A DNA stretch of 64,000 nucleotides from Scybalenecus merdavium (lineage in GTDB: Bacteria > Bacillota > Clostridia > Oscillospirales > Acutalibacteraceae): contig DVNM01000015.1 in assembly GCA_018714405.1 (NCBI GenBank), forward strand, positions 50,947 through 114,946, written 5' to 3'. Below the pieces are notes generated by a model. It had not been told where the DNA came from. It searched no databases and worked only from the letters and a program-made list of their open reading frames with translations. Made by a program: the position numbers and the translations under genes. Each line of letters opens with the position of its first letter. The stretch's first letter is position 1. Below are positions 25,680 through 34,159 of the stretch, piece after piece.

Positions 25680-26813
25680 ATGGAATTAAGTGAACTTAGA
25701 AAAGAGATCGATGCGATCGATGACCAGCTTTTGCCGCTTCTGCAGCGGCGCATGGCTATTTCCCGCGAAGTCGCGGCGTATAAGCATGCGCGCGGCATGG
25801 CGGTGCTCAATGAACAAAGAGAGCAGGAAATTTTGGACGAAGTCGGGCGCAAAAGCGGCGCAGACGCAGCCTTGATGCGCACGGTGTTTTCCGCCGTTAT
25901 GGACGCTTCGCGCGCCCTGCAGCACCAAATCATGGGCGGCGGCGATACGCTGCGCAAAACGGTCGATTCCGCACTCGGCAAAACGATGTGCACCGACGGC
26001 GCCCATGTGGCCTGTTTTGGTGATTTCGGCTCCAACGCGCACGCCGCGTGCCGCCGTGTGTTTGCGGAAAACTGTCCGGTGCAGTTTTATAAAAGCTTTG
26101 AAGAGATTTTTCAGGCTGTGCAAAACGGTACGGCCGACTACGGCATCGTGCCGGTCGAAAACTCTACGGCCGGTTCCGTGCATGAGTCGTATGATCTCAT
26201 TATGAAATATAAGTTTTTTATCGTCCGTGCGATCGATGTGCCGATCAGCTACTGCATCGGTGTGAGAAACGGCACGTCGCCGGAAAACGTCACCAAGGTT
26301 TACTCGCACCACCAGGCGCTGCGCCAGTGCGACGGGTATATCCGCCGCCACGACCTGGTGCCGATCCACTTTTCCAACACAGCCGGCGCGGCAAAATTCG
26401 TTGCGGAGAGTTCGGCACAGGACACGGCGGCGATCTGCACAGTCGCGGCCGCGAAGCAGTACGGCCTGCAGATCGTGGAAAATGAAATTGAAGATGTGCG
26501 CGGCAACACTACGCGTTTTATCGTGTTTGCCAAAGAACTGGCGATTCCGCAGAATGCCGACAAGATCTCGCTGATCTTCCGGCAGCCGAACCGCACCGGC
26601 TCGCTTTACCATGTGCTCGGCCGGTTCGCTATGGCCGGTCTCAATATGACGAAGCTGGAGAGCCGCCCACTGCAGGACAGCGCCTTTAATTACAATTTTT
26701 ATGCCGATCTGGAGGGCAGTGTGCGCGATGCACGCACGCTGGATCTTTTGTGCGCCCTCAGCGACGAACTGCCGGAATTTACATTTCTCGGCAATTTTGT
26801 GGAGTCGGATTAG
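25680..26813 (+). CDS. pheA: Chorismate mutase / prephenate dehydratase fusion (P-protein)
   Basis: 377 residues. Residues 1-85 form an AroQ-type chorismate mutase (LRKEIDAIDDQLLPLL, REVAAYK). Residues about 110-285 are prephenate dehydratase with IVPVENSTAGSV and the catalytic NTTRFIVF. Residues about 290-377 are an ACT domain with the phenylalanine-binding ESRP. The start of the dehydratase domain is slightly unusual (CFGDFGSNAH where most have QGxxGAYSH). With TyrA it completes the branch from chorismate to both phenylalanine and tyrosine precursors; a transaminase must come from elsewhere. Confidence 0.94.
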   Translation: MELSELRKEIDAIDDQLLPLLQRRMAISREVAAYKHARGMAVLNEQREQEILDEVGRKSGADAALMRTVFSAVMDASRALQHQIMGGGDTLRKTVDSALGKTMCTDGAHVACFGDFGSNAHAACRRVFAENCPVQFYKSFEEIFQAVQNGTADYGIVPVENSTAGSVHESYDLIMKYKFFIVRAIDVPISYCIGVRNGTSPENVTKVYSHHQALRQCDGYIRRHDLVPIHFSNTAGAAKFVAESSAQDTAAICTVAAAKQYGLQIVENEIEDVRGNTTRFIVFAKELAIPQNADKISLIFRQPNRTGSLYHVLGRFAMAGLNMTKLESRPLQDSAFNYNFYADLEGSVRDARTLDLLCALSDELPEFTFLGNFVESD

Positions 26814-26846
26814 TATACTATTACAAGGCGGAAACGGGGTGACGGC

Positions 26847-27617
26847 ATGAAGCAGAACAAAAGGCACCGCACAAGCTTTATTAATATTGTTATTTTATTG
26901 GTCACGGCAGTGCTGCTGGTTTTGCTGTCGGTCGCGCTCGCGAATTCTGAAAAACTGCAGATCCGTTTTGAAACGCTGGTGCTGTTTCTTTCGCGCATTG
27001 AAAACGCCATCGTGTCGCTCGATTCCGATTCGGGTATCGTGCTGTGCGTATTTGCGCTGTTTCTGGCCAAAACGCAGCTGCCTATACCCATGAGCTTTTT
27101 GTGCGTGATTTCGGGCGCTGTTTTTCCGCTTGCGCAGGCCATTGCCATGAACGTGGCCTTTATGGGCATGTTTTACGCCATTAAGTACTGGGAAGGCAGC
27201 TGGATCGGCGGCGGCTGGGCCCGAATGATCATCAACATCAAACAGGTCCGGTTTGTGCGCGAATGGATCGAGTTCAAGGGCAACGGCAATCCGTACATTC
27301 TCTTTTTGTGCCGCCTGATCCCGACGATCCCGCTTGGCATGGTCTCCAAGCTTTACGGTTCCATGCATTATGATTTTCTTTATTATATGGTTTTGAGCCT
27401 TTTGGGCTTTTTCCCGCGCACCTATGTGTATACCAGCATCGGCGGCGAGTTGTTCAACCCCTTCTCGGCGCGGTTCATTATTTACGTTATGCTGGCGGTC
27501 GTGTTTACCGGCTTTGGTGCGCTGGTGATGAATTTGATCTACGGCAAAAAATCCAAGCAAATGACGCAGACACTTCTGATTTACAGTCAGAAAGAAAAAT
27601 ATAAAATTGTTTTTTAG
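26847..27617 (+). CDS. TVP38/TMEM64-family (VTT domain) membrane protein
   Basis: 256 residues with about six hydrophobic segments. The VTT/DedA hallmark is the segment FLCRLIPTIPLGMVSKLYG at about 150-170, with the conserved Arg and Pro residues, followed by a second re-entrant-like helix. Family members are linked to phospholipid transport or scrambling and membrane homeostasis. Ribosome binding site GGGGTGA precedes the ATG. It follows pheA by 33 bases and the galactokinase-like gene follows by 11, so it may be read through from the aro operon; function in that context is unclear. Confidence 0.82.
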   Translation: MKQNKRHRTSFINIVILLVTAVLLVLLSVALANSEKLQIRFETLVLFLSRIENAIVSLDSDSGIVLCVFALFLAKTQLPIPMSFLCVISGAVFPLAQAIAMNVAFMGMFYAIKYWEGSWIGGGWARMIINIKQVRFVREWIEFKGNGNPYILFLCRLIPTIPLGMVSKLYGSMHYDFLYYMVLSLLGFFPRTYVYTSIGGELFNPFSARFIIYVMLAVVFTGFGALVMNLIYGKKSKQMTQTLLIYSQKEKYKIVF

Positions 27618-27628
27618 GAGAATCTGTT

Positions 27629-28915
27629 ATGAAAACAAAAGAGCTGATCGCCGCGATCGACCGCGGCGCATTTGACGAAAACTTCCGCCGTGTCTATGTG
27701 CAGCCGGACGAGGTCGCACGCCAGAAGCGCAGGTGTATTGAAACGGTGGAAACGTTCATGGAAACGTTTGGCGAGGACCGCGATGTGATCGTCTGCAGCG
27801 CGCCCGGGCGCACGGAAGTCTGCGGCAACCATACCGACCATAACCACGGTAAGGTGCTGGCTGCTTCCGTTAATCTGGATGCGATCGCCGTGGCCGCAGT
27901 GAATCATGATGGCATCATCCGCGTGAAATCAAAGGGCCATGCCATGAATGTGACCGACCTTTCCGACATGCAGCCCGACCCGGCGCAGTTCGGCCATTCC
28001 ACTTCCATGGTCACCGGTGTTGCCGCCGGTCTGCGCGAGTGGGGCTATAACGTTTCCGGCTTCGACGCCTGCACCGATTCAAACGTAATGGGCGGTTCCG
28101 GTCTTTCGTCTTCGGCGGCGTTCGAGGTGCTGGTGGCCACCTGCATCTCGGCACTTTTTAACGATGAAAAGATCGACCCCGTCACGCTTGGCCGTGTGGC
28201 GCAGTACAGCGAAAACAAATTCTTTGGCAAGCCCTGCGGGCTGCTTGACCAGATGACTTCGGCCGTCGGCACTTTTGTGACGATCGATTTTAAAGATACC
28301 GAATCGCCCGAGATCCGCAAGATCGATGTGGATTTTGACTCGTTCGGCCACAGTCTTTGCATTGTGGACACCGGCGGCAGCCACTCTGATTTGACCGACG
28401 ATTATGCGGCCGTGCGCGGCGAAATGGAGTCTGTGGCGCAGGCAATGGGCTGCAGCGTGCTGCGCGAAACGACGTTTGCAGCGTTTTTGGAAAAGCTGCC
28501 CGAACTTTACCGTTCGGATGCGGTGAACGACCGCGCTCTGCTTCGTGCCTACCATTTTTACGAGGAAAACGCACGCGTAGACGATGCGGTCAAAGCGCTG
28601 GAAGAGAAAGATTTTGACGCATTTAAGCAAATCATCATCGACTCCGGCCGTTCTTCCTATATGTACAATCAAAACGTGTTTACGCCGAAGGATCCGCTGG
28701 ATCAGAAACTGTCTTTGGCGCTGGCGCTCAGCGAATACCTGCTGGCCGGTAAGGGCGCCTGGCGTGTGCACGGCGGCGGCTTTGCCGGTACGATTCAGGC
28801 TTTTGTGCCAAACGATATGCTGCAGACATATAAAACAGAAATGGAGCGTGTCTTCGGTGCGGGCAGCTGCCATGTTTTGTCTATTCGTCCCTGCGGCGGC
28901 GTAAGGGTTTTATAA
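27629..28915 (+). CDS. galK: Galactokinase-family GHMP kinase
   Basis: 428 residues. GHMP signatures are SAPGRTEVCGNHTDHNHG (about 57-74), where the galactokinase box GRVNLIGEHTDY normally lies, and the ATP-binding GGSGLSSSAAFEV (about 152-164). The C-terminal GHMP domain has RVHGGGFAGTIQAFVP. The box differs at two substrate-contact positions (E to N, Y to H), a variant seen in clostridial paralogues, so galactose specificity is plausible but not proven. Start has AGGAG nine bases upstream. It precedes a lipid kinase gene by 67 bases containing two copies of GGAAGTCCT. Confidence 0.85.
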   Translation: MKTKELIAAIDRGAFDENFRRVYVQPDEVARQKRRCIETVETFMETFGEDRDVIVCSAPGRTEVCGNHTDHNHGKVLAASVNLDAIAVAAVNHDGIIRVKSKGHAMNVTDLSDMQPDPAQFGHSTSMVTGVAAGLREWGYNVSGFDACTDSNVMGGSGLSSSAAFEVLVATCISALFNDEKIDPVTLGRVAQYSENKFFGKPCGLLDQMTSAVGTFVTIDFKDTESPEIRKIDVDFDSFGHSLCIVDTGGSHSDLTDDYAAVRGEMESVAQAMGCSVLRETTFAAFLEKLPELYRSDAVNDRALLRAYHFYEENARVDDAVKALEEKDFDAFKQIIIDSGRSSYMYNQNVFTPKDPLDQKLSLALALSEYLLAGKGAWRVHGGGFAGTIQAFVPNDMLQTYKTEMERVFGAGSCHVLSIRPCGGVRVL

Positions 28916-28982
28916 GGGTGTGTTGATTTTAGGAAGTCCTGTTTGTGCAGGAAGTCCTTTGATTTAAGAAAGAGGGGAGCAT

Positions 28983-29939
28983 ATGAAGTACATATTCGTT
29001 GAAAATCCGATTGCTGGTAACAAGAAAAAGCAGCTGCTTTTCCGGCAGGTACAGTCTGCTTTTCGCCTGAGCAATGATGAAATGATCATTGAACCAACGA
29101 AAGGTCCGAAGCATGCTGTGCAGATCGCACGGCAGTATGCTGAACAGTACGGCGACCAGGCCGTGATCGTTTCATGCGGCGGCGACGGCACCGTGCACGA
29201 GCTGGCCAATGGCCTGGCCGGCACGGACACGCCGCTGATGATCATTCCGCTTGGCACCGGCAACGATTTTGCCAAAAAGATCTACGGCAGCAAAAAATTG
29301 AATATGGAAAATGTGGTCAAGTCTTTCGGCCTGCACGACGGCAATCTGCGCTACGATGTGCGCCCGATCGATCTGATCGACTATAACGGTGAAAAGTGCA
29401 TCAATATTATGAGCTTTGGCGCTGACACGCTGGTGGAAACGATCGGCCGCAAAATTGCGGCAAAAGTACCGCTTCTGGGGCAGTCGGCCTATACGGCGGC
29501 TGTACTGCCGGTCATTGCAAAACCGCTGCGCTACCGCATGAATATCGACCTGAACTGTATCGATAAGGACGGGCACGCGTTTAAGCTGACGGCTGAGCCG
29601 CACGAGTATGCGCTGATGGCCATTTGCAACGCCTCCTACTACGGCGGCGGTTTTTGCCCTGCGCCGGATTCCGTGCTGGATGACGGTTTGCTGGATATGG
29701 CCTATATTGACAGCATCAGTTTGCTGGAGGCGGCGCCGCTGATCCCGAAATACGCCGACGGCTCTCTTGCGCATGACGGCAATGTGCACCTGCACACCTG
29801 TTACGTTACCTCCGGCCGTGTCTGGAGCTATGAGGGCGCACCGCTGCTCGGCAACTGCGACGGTGAAAATTTTGATTATTCCGAAGTGCATTTTAAAGTG
29901 GAACCGAAAGCGCTTAAGCTTTGCTTTATAAAGGAGTAA
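28983..29939 (+). CDS. Diacylglycerol-kinase-family lipid kinase (DgkB/YegS type)
   Basis: 318 residues. The N-terminal domain has VENPIAGNKK, the catalytic GGDGTVHELANGL and PLGTGNDFAKKI; the C-terminal beta domain has DDGLLDMAYID. Members phosphorylate diacylglycerol or other lipids at the membrane surface and recycle lipid from teichoic-acid or glycolipid synthesis. Ribosome binding site GAGGGGAG lies before the ATG. The membrane-anchored glycosidase starts 6 bases after its stop, so the two are cotranscribed and may act on a common glycolipid; that link is an inference. Confidence 0.88.
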   Translation: MKYIFVENPIAGNKKKQLLFRQVQSAFRLSNDEMIIEPTKGPKHAVQIARQYAEQYGDQAVIVSCGGDGTVHELANGLAGTDTPLMIIPLGTGNDFAKKIYGSKKLNMENVVKSFGLHDGNLRYDVRPIDLIDYNGEKCINIMSFGADTLVETIGRKIAAKVPLLGQSAYTAAVLPVIAKPLRYRMNIDLNCIDKDGHAFKLTAEPHEYALMAICNASYYGGGFCPAPDSVLDDGLLDMAYIDSISLLEAAPLIPKYADGSLAHDGNVHLHTCYVTSGRVWSYEGAPLLGNCDGENFDYSEVHFKVEPKALKLCFIKE

Positions 29940-29945
29940 CCGCCT

Positions 29946-32537
29946 ATGAAGCCGCATGCACTGAAACGGCCAGTTAAAATTTTTCTGGCGGTTCTGGGCG
30001 TTTTGCTTGCCGTTTTGACCGCTGCAGCCGTTTACCTGTTTGGCGTTTACAAGCCGTCGCTGACGGTCGATTTTTCGCAGCCGCTCGGTGCTGTCTCTTC
30101 CAAGGCTTCCGGCTACCTTTACGGTATTGCGCAAAGGGAAGTGCCGTCCTCCAACATGACCGAGAGCGTGGATATTTCGTCTGCCTCGGTCAAGGTCATG
30201 GACGGCCTGCAGCACCCGGTCGGCGATGTGAGCAACGTGTACACGCAGCTGGAAAATGCCGACTATATCGTCGTTTACCTGCAGGATATTTACGACACCT
30301 GGTACTATGAGAACGACACGATCCTCTCGCAGCGAAGCGAGGGCAGTTATGACTGGCGCGCGTTTGTGGAAGATGACTATTTTCCGCGCATCCGCGACAA
30401 AATCACGGCCATGGCCGAGCTGCCCTGTGCCGGCCAGCTTGTGTTTTGCCCGTACAATGAGTGCGACAACGGCGTCTGGTTCGGCAGCTGGGTCGAAGAC
30501 GCGAACAACGAAAACGGTTTTGGCGGCTACTGCACCTATGACGAGGCCGGGGCTGAAAACTTTTTTGCGGCGTGGAAAATGACCTATGACTTTCTGCGCG
30601 AGCTGGCGCCGGACATCCTGATCGGCGGGCCCGGCTTTGCCGGTTACGACAGCGGCAATATCCGTGCTTTTATGGAGTATTGCGCCCAAAACGACTGTCT
30701 GCCCGATGTGATGATCTATCACGAGCTGGGCTCCAACTCTGTCTACAACTGGCAGAAAAATGCGGCGGACTGCCGCGGGATCATGCAGGAAACGGCCGGG
30801 CGTGAGCTGGACATCATCGTCAGCGAATATGGCCAAATGCGCGACAACGGCCTGCCCGGCAAAATGCTGCAGTATATTACGCAAATTGAAAATTCCGGCA
30901 CCTGGGGCGACAACGCTTTCTGGCGTCTGGCCAATAATCTCTGCGATGTGGCGGCCGATTACAACAGCCCCAATGCCAACTGGTGGCTTTACCGCTGGTA
31001 TGCAGACCTGGAGGGCGACGTGTACCCGTCTGATTACCAGGATCTGTTCAAATCAAATTTCGCCGTCTCTTTGCGCAGCGGCACCAAGCTTTCTTCCAAG
31101 GGTTTTATGGGCCTCGGCACCTATGATGCCGAGGCAAACCAGATCACGCTTTTGGCCGGTGGCCGTGACGGCGACGGCGACATTTACCTGACCTCGCTCG
31201 ATCAAACGGCGCTGGCCGGGCAAAAGGTGCGCATCACGGTCGAAGAAACGGTTTACAAGGGCCTTTCCGGCATTGTGAACAGCCCGATCACGCTGCGTTC
31301 CTACACGGCCGATGTGTCGGACGAACTGAAGATCGAAATGCGCGGTATGGACGCAAGCTCCGCCTACCGCATTACGGTCGTACCGGATGACGGCAGCGGC
31401 AAGGACGTGGCGCAGGGTACGCCGTATGTGCGCTATGAGTTTGAAGACGGAAAGCTCCTCGGCGACGCCTATACTTACGAGAGCGCCTACGCCTCCACCG
31501 GTGACAAAAAAGGTCTGGTCGGCGGCATCGAAAAAGACGGCGACGGCGTGGAAGTTACGGTAGAAGTGCCCGAGGGCGGCGCTTATGCTCTTAACTTGAT
31601 TTTCGGCAACAGCAACGACGGCGATACGCCCGATGACCGCACGGACACGGCGGTGGGCTTTGCGATCGATGGCCAGGAACAGGATCCGCTGGTATTTGAA
31701 AATACGATCAAAAGTGAATATACTTCCTGTAAAAACCTGGGCTTCAGTTTGGCGCCGGGCGTGCATACGCTGACTTTTACGCATGATACCGGCACCATTG
31801 TGTTCGACAGCCTTTTGCTTACGGAAAAAGAGGCCTTCCCCTCTAACGCTGTACTGCCCGATGCCGACCGCACGGGGAACGGCGTGGTGTCGTACCTGTG
31901 CGTGGCGGAAAGCGACGGCTACTATGACCTTGCTTTCGCCGGCAAGGGAGGGGACTATGCCTTTTCAGTGGACGGCGCAGCGTGCCGGAGCAATAACGGC
32001 AAGGCGTGCGTTTATCTGCGCCGCGGGCTTAATTATGTGGATGTTCAGTCGGATTCCCCGGTTTCGTTCACCCTGGCTGTTTCTGCCGAGACGCAGACTG
32101 ACCGCGTTTTTACGCTGCTGCCTGAAGATGCGGTGCTGAACGGCAGTGCATCGGTTGCGCAGGATAAAAGTCAGCAGACCTATCTGACCGGCATCTCTTC
32201 TGCGGGTGGCGGTGCGCGGTGGAACGTGGCTTGCGACATTCCCGGCACTTACCGTGTGACCGTTACTTATGCCAACAATGACGAGGGCGGCGCACACGAT
32301 TACAATGTTGACCTGGTCGAACGGTATTTTACTTTTTCCGTTAACGGCCGTGCCCAAAACGTTTACTGCCGCAACACCTACAGCTGGGACACCTACAAAA
32401 CGGTCACATTCAATGTGAAACTGAATGCCGGGGAAAATGAGATCGTGCTCACCAACAGCGGCGACGAGAAGTTTAACGGTCAGGAAACGTTCATTCCGAA
32501 CATCCATCGGCTTTCTCTGAATCCCGTACAATCTTAA
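29946..32537 (+). CDS. Membrane-anchored GH-A clan glycosidase with C-terminal carbohydrate-binding modules
   Basis: 863 residues. A signal anchor at about 11-33 places the rest outside. Residues 40-400 look like a GH39/GH-A TIM barrel: PYNECDN (E172) fits the acid/base and IIVSEYGQM (E294) the nucleophile. A small beta domain follows. At about 495-625 and 705-863 are two CBM35/CBM6-like beta-sandwiches (VRYEFEDGKLLGDAYTYE; ARWNVACDIPGTYRVTVTY; NAGENEIVL), with a third beta domain between. It shares a transcript with the lipid kinase. The substrate is unknown; I am confident of an extracellular glycan enzyme, less so of the exact GH family. Confidence 0.7.
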   Translation: MKPHALKRPVKIFLAVLGVLLAVLTAAAVYLFGVYKPSLTVDFSQPLGAVSSKASGYLYGIAQREVPSSNMTESVDISSASVKVMDGLQHPVGDVSNVYTQLENADYIVVYLQDIYDTWYYENDTILSQRSEGSYDWRAFVEDDYFPRIRDKITAMAELPCAGQLVFCPYNECDNGVWFGSWVEDANNENGFGGYCTYDEAGAENFFAAWKMTYDFLRELAPDILIGGPGFAGYDSGNIRAFMEYCAQNDCLPDVMIYHELGSNSVYNWQKNAADCRGIMQETAGRELDIIVSEYGQMRDNGLPGKMLQYITQIENSGTWGDNAFWRLANNLCDVAADYNSPNANWWLYRWYADLEGDVYPSDYQDLFKSNFAVSLRSGTKLSSKGFMGLGTYDAEANQITLLAGGRDGDGDIYLTSLDQTALAGQKVRITVEETVYKGLSGIVNSPITLRSYTADVSDELKIEMRGMDASSAYRITVVPDDGSGKDVAQGTPYVRYEFEDGKLLGDAYTYESAYASTGDKKGLVGGIEKDGDGVEVTVEVPEGGAYALNLIFGNSNDGDTPDDRTDTAVGFAIDGQEQDPLVFENTIKSEYTSCKNLGFSLAPGVHTLTFTHDTGTIVFDSLLLTEKEAFPSNAVLPDADRTGNGVVSYLCVAESDGYYDLAFAGKGGDYAFSVDGAACRSNNGKACVYLRRGLNYVDVQSDSPVSFTLAVSAETQTDRVFTLLPEDAVLNGSASVAQDKSQQTYLTGISSAGGGARWNVACDIPGTYRVTVTYANNDEGGAHDYNVDLVERYFTFSVNGRAQNVYCRNTYSWDTYKTVTFNVKLNAGENEIVLTNSGDEKFNGQETFIPNIHRLSLNPVQS

Positions 32538-32561
32538 AACCGAACACTTTTGCATAACCTT

Positions 32562-32601
32562 CATAGAATATAGAGAAATCCCTGATTTCAAATATTCTAT
32601 G
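32562..32601 (+). promoter_or_regulatory. Hairpin merging into the ribosome binding site of the Cys-rich gene; possible sporulation promoter
   Basis: Ten-base arms CATAGAATAT (32562-32571) and ATATTCTATG (32592-32601) run directly into GGAGG, seven T and the ATG at 32613. It can act as terminator for the glycosidase gene. The left arm also reads CATAGAATA, which fits the CATAnnnTA -10 pattern of mother-cell sigma-K (and is near sigma-E), with an AC pair 16 bases upstream. Confidence 0.5.
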
Positions 32602-32612
32602 GAGGTTTTTTT

Positions 32613-33410
32613 ATGGCTGATGTTAACAATGCCGGCACATCCCGGATCTCAGAGGCTGTGTGCATCGACACCAAACGCATCTACGATTCCTGCGTCAGTA
32701 AGGATTGTCTGGAAGACCTGCGCGTTACGTTCTTCTCCCGCAGCCAGCGCCTTGTAGACGACGCTGTGACCGTAAAATGCAGAGACGCCGTGATCGACGC
32801 GGTCAGCATTGATGTGGAAGAGGTGCCCTTTAACCGCGGCTTTTACAGCGTGGACATCACGTTCTACTTCAAGCTTTGCTTTGATACTTATGCATCGCCC
32901 TGCACCACGCCGCAGACGGCTGTCGGCTATGCCAAATTCAACAAAAAGTGCATTTTGTACGGTTCAGACGGCAAGGTAAAGATCTTCACATCCAACCCAA
33001 CGTCTGAGTCGCTCGATTGCCCGGAGGCGCCGCAGACCAGCAACCCAACGGCTAAGGTGCAGGCCGTTGACCCGGTCATCCTTTCTACAAACGTGGTCAA
33101 CGCCTGCGACTGCTGCATCCCGCTTTGCACGTCGTTCCCGCAGTCCATTCTGAACAATGCAGACGACAGCTTCGTAAACGGCAGCTCCAACCGCGCCGTG
33201 CTCGTTACGCTGGGATTGTTCTCTATTGTGCAGATGGAACGCGATGTGCAGATGACGGTGCCGGCCTATGACTTCTGCATTCCGGACCGCGAGTGCGACT
33301 GCAACACCGACAGCCCGTGCGAAACGTTCAGCAAGATCGATTTCCCGGTCGACGAATTTTTCCCCGGGGAAAAAGAATGCAGCTGCGACCCGTGCGATAA
33401 CAGTGATTAA
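32613..33410 (+). CDS. Cysteine-rich conserved protein, probably a spore outer-layer protein
   Basis: 265 residues, no signal peptide, no membrane helix. It is rich in Cys (about 21), with pairs such as CDCCIPLC and a C-terminal ECDCNTDSPC and ECSCDPC. The middle is beta-rich with DVEEVPFNRGFYSVDITFYFKL and an AVDPVILSTNVV stretch. I do not recognise a catalytic family. Cys-rich, soluble, clostridial and preceded by a possible mother-cell promoter fits a coat or exosporium morphogenetic protein, but this is inference. It is followed at once by a terminator hairpin, so it is a single-gene unit. Confidence 0.65.
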   Translation: MADVNNAGTSRISEAVCIDTKRIYDSCVSKDCLEDLRVTFFSRSQRLVDDAVTVKCRDAVIDAVSIDVEEVPFNRGFYSVDITFYFKLCFDTYASPCTTPQTAVGYAKFNKKCILYGSDGKVKIFTSNPTSESLDCPEAPQTSNPTAKVQAVDPVILSTNVVNACDCCIPLCTSFPQSILNNADDSFVNGSSNRAVLVTLGLFSIVQMERDVQMTVPAYDFCIPDRECDCNTDSPCETFSKIDFPVDEFFPGEKECSCDPCDNSD

Positions 33411-33411
33411 C

Positions 33412-33434
33412 AAAAAGAGGGTTTCACCCTCTTT
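33412..33434 (+). terminator. Intrinsic terminator after the Cys-rich gene
   Basis: Arms AAAAGAGGGT/ACCCTCTTTT with a three-base loop, starting 2 bases after the stop codon. It also forms the left end of the hairpin-rich element. Confidence 0.75.
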
Positions 33435-33555
33435 TGAGACTGTCGAAAAAGCCGGTTGGACCGCGCGTAGGAAAAATCTTGAAAAATAGACTGCTATTTT
33501 TCTCAAGCAGAAAAGCATTTTGCACTCTAAAGAAAATAAAGTACTTTAAAAGCAG

Positions 33556-33581
33556 AAAAACCGCACAGCTGTGCGGTTTTT
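33556..33581. terminator. Perfect palindromic terminator-like hairpin inside the 33.4-33.7 kb element
   Basis: AAAAACCGCACAG and its exact complement are adjacent, with T runs on both strands. No gene ends next to it on either strand, so it does not belong to a recognised transcript. Confidence 0.6.
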
Positions 33582-33757
33582 GCGCTTTTTGCCTTTTGCT
33601 CGGGGGCGGTACCGTTGTACAGCCTCCACTCGCAAAATACAAAATCCAACTCGTCTTTTTGGCAGTCTTTCAGCGTGTCGGGCTGTATATTTTATTGCCG
33701 TTATACCTTTTTCGACACGCTGAAAAGAGGGTTTCACCCTCTTTTTTGTTTTTTGTA

Positions 33758-33786
33758 TTGACAATGCCGGGCGCTTGTGTTAATAC
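33758..33786 (+). promoter_or_regulatory. sigma-A-like promoter of the tautomerase - GH35 unit
   Basis: A perfect TTGACA (33758-33763), a 17-base spacer and TAATAC (33781-33786), about 30 bases before the ATG. Confidence 0.65.
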
Positions 33787-33817
33787 TAAAATGAAAAAAT
33801 TCGGAGGTATTTCTATT

Positions 33818-34159
33818 ATGCCGTACATCAACGTGCAAACCAATGTAACCGTTACACCTGCGCAGGCAGATGCGCTCAAAACCCGCCTTGGCAAGGATAT
33901 TGCGGCCATTCCCGGCAAAAGCGAGTCCTGGCTGATGGTCAGCATTTCCGGCGGACAGGCCATGTATTTTCAGGGCAGTGCCGCGCCCTGCGCCATGGCG
34001 GATATCAGCATTTTCGGCCACGCGTCGGCCGAGGCGTTTGAAAAACTGACGCAGGCTGTTACGGCCTCGCTCAAAGCGGAACTGAATCTGGAGCCCGCGC
34101 GTATTTATACCAAATACAGCGAAGTGGAAAACTGGGGCTGGAACGGCGGTAATTTCTGA
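33818..34159 (+). CDS. MIF-like phenylpyruvate/4-oxalocrotonate tautomerase-superfamily protein
   Basis: 113 residues. The mature N-terminal proline needed for catalysis follows the start Met (MPYINVQTNV), and the C-terminus NWGWNGGNF matches the conserved WGxNGxxF-type ending of macrophage migration inhibitory factor homologues. These are trimeric keto-enol tautomerases; the bacterial role is unclear. ATG 33818 is fixed by the required Pro2 and by GGAGG ten bases upstream; the frame is open much further upstream but has no family match there. Its TGA overlaps the ATG of the GH35 gene. Confidence 0.88.
   Translation: MPYINVQTNVTVTPAQADALKTRLGKDIAAIPGKSESWLMVSISGGQAMYFQGSAAPCAMADISIFGHASAEAFEKLTQAVTASLKAELNLEPARIYTKYSEVENWGWNGGNF

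Larger units (their letters stand above)
33411..33748. repeat. Hairpin-rich 338-bp element with about 41-bp imperfect inverted ends (MITE-like)
   Basis: The left end (33411-33451) and the reverse complement of the right end (33707-33748) agree at about 35 of 41 positions: each is a hairpin with arms AAAAGAGGGT/ACCCTCTTTT followed by a block ending GTCGAAAAAG. Inside are a near-perfect hairpin at 33478-33507, a perfect 26-base palindrome at 33556-33581, and a 13-bp stem TTTCAGCGTGTCG/CGACACGCTGAAA (33668-33680 and 33713-33725). No ORF in it looks real. No clear target duplication flanks it. The two end hairpins could alternatively be two similar terminators. Confidence 0.55.

Noticed and set aside
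28931..28960. Direct repeat GGAAGTCCT twice before the lipid kinase gene, as an operator or mobile-element trace
   Set aside because: Only two short copies 17 bases apart with a weak 5-bp stem; too little to call.
29172..30884. 570-codon minus-strand open frame across the lipid kinase and glycosidase
   Set aside because: It spans the boundary of two real genes and has no recognisable domain; third-position GC bias explains it.
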